Positions 1-10,182 of a DNA stretch of 34,493 bases are shown here, one piece after another (position 1 is the first letter of the stretch; the number at the start of each line of letters is the position of its first letter). This stretch comes from an uncultured Ruminococcus sp. (GTDB lineage: Bacteria; Bacillota; Clostridia; Oscillospirales; Ruminococcaceae), in NCBI GenBank assembly GCA_946537515.1, contig CAMNFV010000006.1, positions 1-34,493 on the forward strand. Reading direction: 5' to 3'. The translations under genes and the position numbers were made by a program. Below the pieces are notes generated by a model, which saw only the letters and a program-made list of their open reading frames with translations, was not told the origin of the DNA and searched no databases.

Positions 1-529
1 TCTCATAGGTGTGCGTCAGCACAAAGCCGTCGAGATTGACCATGACCGGTGTCGAGACACGCTGATCCTCTGCGATGCGCCAGCTCATCAATGCAAGATC
101 GAGCGCTTCCTGCGCATTCTCGGCATAGACCTGGATCCAGCCGCTGTCAAGCTGCGAGAGACTGTCGCGCTGGTCGCCGTAAATATTCCACGGCAGCGCT
201 GTCGAACGATCCGCATTCATCATGACGATCGGGAAGCGTCCGCCGGATGCGTAATACAAACATTCTGCCATATACAGAAGTCCCTGCGAGGATGTTGCCG
301 TGAAAGCACGCGCACCTGCCGCACTCGCGCCGATCGCACAGGAGAGCGCGGAATGCTCCGATTCCACATGGATAAACTCGGAACGCAGGCTGCCGTCCTC
401 CACCATTTCGGAAAGCCGCTCGACAACGATCGTCTGCGGGGTGATCGGATATGCAGAGATCACATCGGGCTTTGCAAGGCGGATGCCCTCTGCAAATGCC
501 TCATTGCCGGATAAAAACCGCTTGCTCAT
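1..529 (-). CDS. 2-oxoacid:ferredoxin oxidoreductase alpha subunit (PorA/VorB/KorA-like), C-terminus cut by window edge
   Basis: Minus strand translates from ATG at 529: MSKRFLSGNEAFAEGIRLAKPDVISAYPITPQTIVVERLSEMVEDGSLRSEFIHVESEHSALSCAIGASAAGARAFTATSSQGLLYMAE..., typical alpha subunit (YPITPQT, ESEHSA, TSSQGL). Absent from the ORF track because it runs off the edge. ATGA overlap with the next gene. Confidence 0.92.
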   Translation of the reverse strand, partial: MSKRFLSGNEAFAEGIRLAKPDVISAYPITPQTIVVERLSEMVEDGSLRSEFIHVESEHSALSCAIGASAAGARAFTATSSQGLLYMAECLYYASGGRFPIVMMNADRSTALPWNIYGDQRDSLSQLDSGWIQVYAENAQEALDLALMSWRIAEDQRVSTPVMVNLDGFVLTHTYE

Positions 530-819
530 TTGTGCTCCGCCTCCATTCTGATTGCGCCGATTTTGCAGATTTTTGCGCAGATGCCGCAGCCCTTGCAGAA
601 ATCATAATCAATGACAGCCTTGCCGTTTTCGATCGAGATGACGCCGTCCGGGCAGTAGAGATAGCATTGCTCGCAGCCGATACATCGCCCCGGATCAATC
701 ACCGGACGAATGCTGCGCCAGCCGCTGTTGACCGAGACCAGATAGCCCGCTTCAAACGCGGTTGCTTCCGGAATCTCCGCAGCGGAAAATGTTTTCTTCT
801 CACGCAGATATGGTCTCAT
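526..819 (-). CDS. 2-oxoacid:ferredoxin oxidoreductase delta subunit, 2x[4Fe-4S] ferredoxin
   Basis: CIGCEQCYLYCPDG and CKGCGICAKICKIGAI ferredoxin motifs; lies between gamma and alpha subunits. Confidence 0.92.
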   Translation of the reverse strand: MRPYLREKKTFSAAEIPEATAFEAGYLVSVNSGWRSIRPVIDPGRCIGCEQCYLYCPDGVISIENGKAVIDYDFCKGCGICAKICKIGAIRMEAEHK

Positions 820-1331
820 GCCTGCACCGCCTCTCTCGCCAGCTTCACGGCGCCGATATTGCGCGCCTGAATCTTCTCCGGCATATAGCCTTCGATCGCG
901 CTGACTGCCTGTTCTTCTGTGATATAACCCGATAATGCCGAAACAATGCCGAGCATCACGGTATTGACCGTCGGCAGCCGGAATTCTGATGCAACTGCTT
1001 CGCCGTCAAAGGTGAAGGTATCGGGAATCGGCGCTTTGGAATTGACAATGATCCGCCCGCCCGGTTTCAACTGTGTCTGCAAATCCGGCGCGTAAAGCGT
1101 ATCATCCAGCACCACGATAAAATCAGCCTGCTCGGTCTGACTGCGGTCAAGCACCGGGCTCTCATCAAGCTTTGTAAATGCTCTGACCGGTGCGCCCCGG
1201 CGTTCCGGTCCGAAAGACGGAAATGCAAGTGCATACTGTTTTTCATGCCCCTGAATATAGGCGGCGCCGAACAGCTTGGCTGCCGTAAATGCGCCCTGTC
1301 CGCCGCGCCCGAGCCATAAGATCTCTTTCAT
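816..1331 (-). CDS. 2-oxoacid:ferredoxin oxidoreductase gamma subunit
   Basis: MKEILWLGRGGQGAFTAAKLFGAAYIQGHEKQYALAFPSFGPERRGAPVRAFTKLDESPV is typical of PorC/gamma. Start at 1331 preferred over the ORF-track start at 1394. Confidence 0.9.
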   Translation of the reverse strand: MKEILWLGRGGQGAFTAAKLFGAAYIQGHEKQYALAFPSFGPERRGAPVRAFTKLDESPVLDRSQTEQADFIVVLDDTLYAPDLQTQLKPGGRIIVNSKAPIPDTFTFDGEAVASEFRLPTVNTVMLGIVSALSGYITEEQAVSAIEGYMPEKIQARNIGAVKLAREAVQA

Positions 1332-1364
1332 AGCTTCATTCTCCCAGTCGTTTGATATGCATTT

Positions 1365-1393
1365 ATGATACACCCTTTTCCGCGCATTGTCCA
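1365..1393 (-). promoter_or_regulatory. Putative sigma-70 promoter for the oxidoreductase operon (TGGACA-17-TATCAT)
   Basis: Minus strand TGGACA ATGCGCGGAAAAGGGTG TATCAT upstream of the gamma subunit. Confidence 0.5.
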
Positions 1394-1427
1394 ATACATA
1401 ACTGTGATTGAAAGGTATCGGAAAAAG

Positions 1428-2342
1428 TTATAACGCAAGCCCGAGATATCGCTTGAGTTCTTCAATATAGATCGTGCCGGCCTTGCTGCGGAGCGTATGC
1501 TTCAGCGTGATATAGCCGAGCTCCATGGCATCCTCATCGTCAGTTTCAAACGGGACCGCGAGATAATCGCTGCCGTTGAGTTCCTCGCAGATGATGCCGG
1601 AGCAAAGCGTATAGCCGTTTAAACCGATCATCAGATTGAGCATTGTGGCACGGTCATTTGCCTTGATCGTCCGCGGGTAATCATTCGTGCTGAGGATCTC
1701 CTCGGCATAATAAAACGAGCTGTTCGCGCCCTGCTCAAAGGAGAGGCAGGGGTAATCCGCGAGATCTTCAAAGCGGATGCTCTTTTTCTTCGCCAGCGGA
1801 TGCCCCTTCCAGAGATAGACAAACGGATGGCACTTCGTCAGCGCGGTGAATTCCAGGCCGTTTGCATTCAGCAGCTTCAGGATCGCCTTGCGGTTGAAAT
1901 CGTTGAGATAAAGAATACCGATCTCGCTGCGCAGATTTGCCACATCGCTGATAACCTCTGCCGTTTTTGTTTCACGGATCGCAAATTCATATTTGGCCGT
2001 ATCAAACCGCTTGACCATATCCACAAATGCCTTGACTGCAAAGGAATAATGCTGCGCAGAAACGCCGAATTTCTTTTTGATATTGCCTTTGGCGGAGTAT
2101 TTCTCTGTCAGGATATCAAACTGCCCGACGACCTGATTCGCATACTGCAAAAACTCCGCGCCGTCATTCGTCACGGTGACACCGCGTCCGCTGCGGTTGA
2201 AAATCAGGATGCCGGTCTCCTTTTCAAGCTCCTGCACAGAGGCCGTCAGCGAGGGCTGCGAGACATAAAGCTGCTCTGCGGCCTTGTTCATCGAGCCGGT
2301 CTCTGCGATCATCAGGGCATATTTCAGCTGCTGTAAAGTCAT
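1428..2342 (-). CDS. LysR-family transcriptional regulator
   Basis: N-terminal HTH MTLQQLKYALMIAETGSMNKAAEQLYVSQPSLTASVQELEKETGILIFNRSGRGVTVT; starts 12 nt after the cysteine synthase stop, likely last gene of that operon. Confidence 0.93.
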   Translation of the reverse strand: MTLQQLKYALMIAETGSMNKAAEQLYVSQPSLTASVQELEKETGILIFNRSGRGVTVTNDGAEFLQYANQVVGQFDILTEKYSAKGNIKKKFGVSAQHYSFAVKAFVDMVKRFDTAKYEFAIRETKTAEVISDVANLRSEIGILYLNDFNRKAILKLLNANGLEFTALTKCHPFVYLWKGHPLAKKKSIRFEDLADYPCLSFEQGANSSFYYAEEILSTNDYPRTIKANDRATMLNLMIGLNGYTLCSGIICEELNGSDYLAVPFETDDEDAMELGYITLKHTLRSKAGTIYIEELKRYLGLAL

Positions 2343-2354
2343 TATCTCACCTCA

Positions 2355-3266
2355 TTATCCGAATAAGCCGGTACTGAAATAGCGGTCGCCGCGATCCGGG
2401 AAAATTGTAACGATATTGCCGCTGCTGACGCGCTCCGTCAGCTTCAGGACTGCCGCCATTGCCGCACCGGATGACGATCCTGCAAAGACGCCCTCTGTTT
2501 TTGCAAGCAGACGCGCCGTTGCAAATGCCTCATCGTCCGTCACCTTGACCACATCATCGACTAATGTCATATCCATCGTATCTGCGATGAAATCATTGCC
2601 GATGCCTTCGATATTATAATCGCTGTGTTCACCGCCGCCCATCGTCGAGCCGACCGGATCTGCCAGAATGCCGCGGATCGCCGGATTCTGTTCTTTCAGA
2701 TAGCGCAGCACGCCGGTATAGGTTCCGCCGCTGCCTGCGCCCGCAACAACATAGTCTATTTTTCCGTCGAGTGCTTCATAGATCTCCTTGCCTGTTGTTT
2801 CATAATGCGCGAGCGGATTGCTCTGATTTTTGAACTGCTCCAGCGAGATCGAGCCCGGGATTTCCGCCTTGATCTGCTCCGCCTTCTCCACCGCGCCGAG
2901 CATTCCCTTCTCCCGCGGCGTATTGATCACCTCTGCGCCGAGTGCGCGCATCAGCGCCTGCTTCTCTGCCGAAAATTTCGTCGGTACGACAAAAATGATC
3001 CGGTAGCCGCGGTTGAGCGCTGCAAACGCAATGCCGAGGCCGGTATTGCCCGCGGTCGCTTCGACGATCGTGCCGCCGGGTGTCAGCAGGCCGCGCTGCT
3101 CCGCATCATTCACCATATAAAGGCCGGTTCTGTCCTTGACGCTGCCGGACGGATTCCAGAGTTCCAGCTTCGCAAAGACATTGATGCCCTCTTTCTTCAC
3201 AAGATTGCCGAGCCTGACCAGCGGCGTATGCCCGATCAGCGCCTGCATAGAATCATAATACTGCAT
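2355..3266 (-). CDS. cysK: Cysteine synthase / O-acetylserine-dependent cystathionine beta-synthase family, PLP enzyme
   Basis: IGHTPLVRLGNL, PSGSVKDRTGLYMV (PLP lysine), VEATAGNTGLGIA, GAGSGGTYTGV. Start 3266 has SD CGGAGGAG. CysK versus MccA-type CBS cannot be resolved by eye. Confidence 0.9.
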   Translation of the reverse strand: MQYYDSMQALIGHTPLVRLGNLVKKEGINVFAKLELWNPSGSVKDRTGLYMVNDAEQRGLLTPGGTIVEATAGNTGLGIAFAALNRGYRIIFVVPTKFSAEKQALMRALGAEVINTPREKGMLGAVEKAEQIKAEIPGSISLEQFKNQSNPLAHYETTGKEIYEALDGKIDYVVAGAGSGGTYTGVLRYLKEQNPAIRGILADPVGSTMGGGEHSDYNIEGIGNDFIADTMDMTLVDDVVKVTDDEAFATARLLAKTEGVFAGSSSGAAMAAVLKLTERVSSGNIVTIFPDRGDRYFSTGLFG

Positions 3267-3298
3267 GTTATTCTCCTCCGTATCGGCAAGCCCGTTCA

Positions 3299-6607
<3,309 letters not shown>

Positions 6608-6623
6608 ATTTCCTCCAAAGCAT

Positions 6624-6657
6624 AAAAACAGCGCAGAATGCTCAGAGCACTCCGCGC
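6624..6657 (-). terminator. Intrinsic terminator inside the sulfur-operon leader (candidate attenuator)
   Basis: Minus strand GCGCGGAGTGC-TCTGA-GCATTCTGCGC (11 bp stem, two G-U) followed by TGTTTTTATG, between the leader ORF stop and the methyltransferase SD. Confidence 0.85.
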
Positions 6658-6666
6658 CGTTGCAGT

Positions 6667-6777
6667 TTACAGTTCATGGATGATGTGACAACATCGCCGC
6701 TGCATTGCGTGTGTATGAGCCGGTTGCATGTTCAGTTTTCTGCTTCGACAACACATCATGCAGCACATCGTTTTCAT
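6667..6777 (-). CDS. 36-aa Cys/Met-rich leader peptide MKTMCCMMCCRSRKLNMQPAHTHAMQRRCCHIIHEL
   Basis: ATG at 6777, TAA at 6669-6667; preceded by SD GAAAGGAG; lies between a consensus promoter and the intrinsic terminator. Below ORF-track size cutoff. Confidence 0.8.
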   Translation of the reverse strand: MKTMCCMMCCRSRKLNMQPAHTHAMQRRCCHIIHEL

Positions 6778-6820
6778 GGTCACGCTCTCCTTTCACAGTT
6801 TTCCTATCGGTTATGTATGG

Positions 6821-6849
6821 ATTATAGCACATAACAGACGCGATGTCAA
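6821..6849 (-). promoter_or_regulatory. Consensus sigma-70 promoter of the sulfur operon (TTGACA-17-TATAAT)
   Basis: Minus strand TTGACA TCGCGTCTGTTATGTGC TATAAT. Confidence 0.88.
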
Positions 6850-6921
6850 TAGGTTCAGTCTATATTCGGGAAAATATACAAAATATACCTAGTTTGTTGA
6901 TATGCATACAGGCATAAGAAT

Positions 6922-6948
6922 TCCCTTGTCCGGAACCGAACAAGGGAT
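6922..6948 (-). terminator. Stem-loop downstream of the ABC importer operon
   Basis: CCCTTGTCCGGAACCGAACAAGGG inverted repeat just after the permease stop at 6963; weak T-tract. Confidence 0.5.
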
Positions 6949-6962
6949 TCGCGTTTTCCGCA

Positions 6963-7883
6963 TCACTTTTTCCAGCGGAGAATCCGCTTTTGCAGCAGAT
7001 TAAAGAGGAATGTCACGCCAATCACCACAATGCCGATCACCAGCAGGCCGGTAATCGTCCGGGTGTAGTCACCGAAATCGGAATAATACTTGACATAATA
7101 ACCCATGCCGTCGCGGGCGCCGATCATTTCCGCAGAGGTCAGCAGGATGAATGATACACTCAGCCCCTGGTTGCATCCGAGAAAGATCTGCGGGAGCGCT
7201 GCCGGAAGCAAGACCGAAAACAGCATCTCCGCCTTCGGGACATTCAGCACCTTTGCAGAGTCGATGATACGCTGATCGACATGCATGACGCCGCTCATCG
7301 TACCCGCAAATACCGGCCAGAAGGTCGCAAGAAAAATCACAAAGACCGAGACCGACTGGAAGGTCGGGAGCAGCGCAATGCCGTACGGGATATAGACGAT
7401 CGGCGGGATCGAGCTGAAAAATTTGGAGATGTAGGTCGCGGCACCGCCGAGTCTTGCATTCCAGCCGAGGAACAGTCCGAGCGGGATCGCAACGACGGAT
7501 GCAAGCACAAAGCCCTTGACCGTGATGCCGAGCGAGCTCCGGATATTGATGAGGATCTTCTCTCTGTCCTCTGCAAACTGATGCAGCACCTTGCCCGGTG
7601 CCGGGAACAGCAGATCATTCAGCACATTGAATTTTGCGGTCGCCAGAGACCAGAGCGTCAGCAATACAAAGATAAATCCGACAATATCGAGCAGCAGCGA
7701 AAGGCTCTCCTTTTTCTTTATGAGAAAGCTGACAGCCAGCGTAACGGCCTCCAGACCGATCGCAAATGCGAGCAATGCACCGGTATGGACTTCTTTTGTA
7801 GAACGATCCGGCAGCAGCTGGACGAGCAGCAGAATGACAAACAGCAGATGCGTGATACGCAGCAGACGGTTTTTCAGCGTCAT
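6963..7883 (-). CDS. ABC importer permease, SsuC/TauC/NrtB type
   Basis: BPD_transp_1-type segments: VLHQFAEDREKILINIRSSLGITVKGFVLASVVAIPLGLFLGW, FFSSIPPIVYIPYGIALLPTF. Confidence 0.88.
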   Translation of the reverse strand: MTLKNRLLRITHLLFVILLLVQLLPDRSTKEVHTGALLAFAIGLEAVTLAVSFLIKKKESLSLLLDIVGFIFVLLTLWSLATAKFNVLNDLLFPAPGKVLHQFAEDREKILINIRSSLGITVKGFVLASVVAIPLGLFLGWNARLGGAATYISKFFSSIPPIVYIPYGIALLPTFQSVSVFVIFLATFWPVFAGTMSGVMHVDQRIIDSAKVLNVPKAEMLFSVLLPAALPQIFLGCNQGLSVSFILLTSAEMIGARDGMGYYVKYYSDFGDYTRTITGLLVIGIVVIGVTFLFNLLQKRILRWKK

Positions 7884-8698
7884 ATCACGACCTCCTCTCC
7901 GCCGATGCGTGCCGCGACATCCTGATAAAGCAGCGACAGCAAGCGGTTCCGGAATTTGCCGTATTCCTCTGTTTTGACGAGATCCGCACGGCTTCTCGGA
8001 CGCGCAAACGGTACCTTGATGATCTCATTGACCGTACCCGGATGCGCCGTCAGCACGACGATTTTATCGGAGAGCAAAATTGCTTCATCAATATCATGCG
8101 TGACGAAAACAACAGTCTTGCGCTGCTCCGGGCTGTCGCCCTCCCAGAGGGAGAGCAGCAGCTCCTGCAGCACCACGCGATTCTTTGCATCAATCGCGCT
8201 GAACGGCTCATCCATGAGCAGGATATCTGTATTCATTGCAAGCGCCCGGGCAATCGCAGCGCGCTGCTGCATTCCGCCGGAGAGCTGTCCGGGATACTTT
8301 CCGCCGAATTCGGCGAGGCCGACTTTGCCTAAGAATTCATCCGCGATCTGAAAGCGCTCTCTGCGGCTGAGTTCATGCCGCGTCTGCTTGATGCCGAATG
8401 CAATATTGCGCCGGGTTGTCATCCAGGGGAAAAGCGAATAATGCTGAAAGACGACACCGCGCTCCCTGCCGGTCCCGTGCAGCGGCTCGCCGTTGATCTC
8501 AACCTTGCCTTCCGCGGCCTGATACAGCCCCTCCAGCACGCTGAGCAGCGTCGATTTGCCGCAGCCGCTCGCTCCGATCACGCTGACAAATTCTCCCGCT
8601 CCGACGCCGAAGGAGACATCGTGCAGCGCATTGAACTTTTTGCCGCGTTCGGTATAATCAACCGTCAGGTGACTGATCTCGATCTTATTCGTATTCAT
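7880..8698 (-). CDS. ABC importer ATP-binding protein, SsuB/TauB/NrtD type
   Basis: Walker A GASGCGKST, signature LSGGMQQRAAIARALA, Walker B ILLMDEPFSAID. Start MNTNKIEISHL at 8698; overlaps the permease (ATGA) and the SBP. Confidence 0.92.
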   Translation of the reverse strand: MNTNKIEISHLTVDYTERGKKFNALHDVSFGVGAGEFVSVIGASGCGKSTLLSVLEGLYQAAEGKVEINGEPLHGTGRERGVVFQHYSLFPWMTTRRNIAFGIKQTRHELSRRERFQIADEFLGKVGLAEFGGKYPGQLSGGMQQRAAIARALAMNTDILLMDEPFSAIDAKNRVVLQELLLSLWEGDSPEQRKTVVFVTHDIDEAILLSDKIVVLTAHPGTVNEIIKVPFARPRSRADLVKTEEYGKFRNRLLSLLYQDVAARIGGEEVVI

Positions 8699-9890
8699 TG
8701 AAATGCTCCTCCAATGATTTATAAATGTCATCGGAGTTTTCGGCAAGGATGCTGTTCAGCGCAGTCTCATAGATCTCGGTATTATACAGCGGTTCAATAT
8801 CATAATCCTCTGTATAGCCGAGCGCCACGATCGTATCCTTGAGTGTCAGCGTGCCCTTTTTATCGGGATCGGGACTGGATACGCTGTATCCGCCGTAAAC
8901 TTCCGTATCAATAAATTCCTCGTCGATATCAATGTACTTCTTGACATCGGCAATCGTCTTCTCGTGATCCTCCTGCGTCAGATGATACGCCTTGAGGAAT
9001 GCACGTTCCAGCGCAACAAAGGTATTCGGATTTGCCTTGACAGACTCCGTTGCAGCAACCTGACGGCAGCACGGCTGATTCTCCAGCGCCTTTTCATGTG
9101 CGCAGTAATACACGACCTTATAGCCCTGCGATTTCGCAAGCGACGCATACGGCGAATAGACCGATGCAGCATCAATCGTCTGATTCGAGAGCGCCGCGTA
9201 GGCGTCCTTCTGGCTGTCGAAATAGACGATATTGACCTTGTCCTCGCCCTCACCGATCTCAATGCCGGCATTCTTCAGCAGGATTTGGAGTTCAGCATCC
9301 TGAACGCTGTTCTTGACGGATGCAACATTTCTGCCCTTGAGGATCTCAACGCCGAGTTCATCTTCCTCTGCGTATTCGGACTTGATGACATAGCCGTGGC
9401 CGTTTGTCATTGCGCCGCCGACGATCGTAACATCATGTCCCTGGCTCTGGAAGGTCAGCGTCGGGACGGAGCCGATGAACGCAAGATCAAGCTTGCCGGA
9501 TTCCAGACCGTTGACCAGCTCGCCTGCGCTGGAGAACTGCGTCAGCGTGACGTTCAGGCCTTCTTCCGCAAAATAGCCCTCTTCCGCCGCGACAAACGCG
9601 AGCAGATGCGCGGTGGAATTCAGATAGCCGAGATTGAGTTCTGCCTTTTCCGGCGCAGCTGTTTCATTCTTCTTTTCGCAGCAGTCAGAGTCGCTGTCCG
9701 AGCAACAGTCCAAGTTGTCTCCGCAGCAATCTGCGACTTCTGCGGAATCGGAATCTGCCGGAACGGTTGCCGGTGCATCTGTAATCGGTGCATTGTATCC
9801 GGCCGACTGCTCGGAAGTATTGAAGGCCCCGCAGCCGGTCAGAAGTGTCAGCGATGCAAGGATCGCAGTTAATTTGACTGCATGTTTCAT
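8685..9890 (-). CDS. ABC importer substrate-binding lipoprotein, NitT/TauT/SsuA-like, with Cys-Cys-rich N-terminal linker
   Basis: Lipobox LTLLTGC; NLGYLNSTAHLLAFVAAEEGYFAEEGLNVTLTQFSSAGELVNGLESGKLDLAFIGSVPTL; adjacent permease and ATPase. Confidence 0.9.
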   Translation of the reverse strand: MKHAVKLTAILASLTLLTGCGAFNTSEQSAGYNAPITDAPATVPADSDSAEVADCCGDNLDCCSDSDSDCCEKKNETAAPEKAELNLGYLNSTAHLLAFVAAEEGYFAEEGLNVTLTQFSSAGELVNGLESGKLDLAFIGSVPTLTFQSQGHDVTIVGGAMTNGHGYVIKSEYAEEDELGVEILKGRNVASVKNSVQDAELQILLKNAGIEIGEGEDKVNIVYFDSQKDAYAALSNQTIDAASVYSPYASLAKSQGYKVVYYCAHEKALENQPCCRQVAATESVKANPNTFVALERAFLKAYHLTQEDHEKTIADVKKYIDIDEEFIDTEVYGGYSVSSPDPDKKGTLTLKDTIVALGYTEDYDIEPLYNTEIYETALNSILAENSDDIYKSLEEHFNEYE

Positions 9891-9935
9891 AATATATATT
9901 CACCTTTCATATTTCAAATTCAGAATGCGGACGGA

Positions 9936-9992
9936 TTATGCATAACATCGCATTCGGTCAGAATATGTAAGGAAAATTGGATTCTGCTTCAT
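9936..9992 (-). CDS. Putative 18-aa leader peptide MKQNPIFLTYSDRMRCYA upstream of the importer
   Basis: SD GGGGAG, 7 nt spacing, ATG at 9992, TAA at 9938-9936; lies between the promoter and the SBP gene; its 3' half overlaps a 7-bp stem (9923-9929 / 9949-9955). Confidence 0.5.
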   Translation of the reverse strand: MKQNPIFLTYSDRMRCYA

Positions 9993-10022
9993 GGTTTCAC
10001 TCCCCGTACTTGGTATGGTCTT

Positions 10023-10051
10023 ATCATAGCATATTCCTATGCATTTGTCCA
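10023..10051 (-). promoter_or_regulatory. Promoter of importer operon (TGGACA-17-TATGAT) with palindrome GCATAGGAATATGC filling the spacer
   Basis: Minus strand TGGACA AATGCATAGGAATATGC TATGAT; GCATA-GGAA-TATGC at 10029-10042. Confidence 0.7.
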
Positions 10052-10104
10052 ATATCGAAAGATGATATTCAGTTATCAGAAAAACTGATTGCCCGTTCAG
10101 CACA

Positions 10105-10143
10105 TAAAACAGCCGCTCCGATCTGGCTGACCGGAGCGGCTGT
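10105..10143 (-). terminator. Intrinsic terminator of the FtsX/ABC operon
   Basis: Minus strand ACAGCCGCTCCG...CGGAGCGGCTGTTTTATG immediately downstream of the 10183 stop. Confidence 0.8.
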
Positions 10144-10182
10144 GCTTTCATACTGCTGTAAAAACGAATGACGTCCGCTTGC

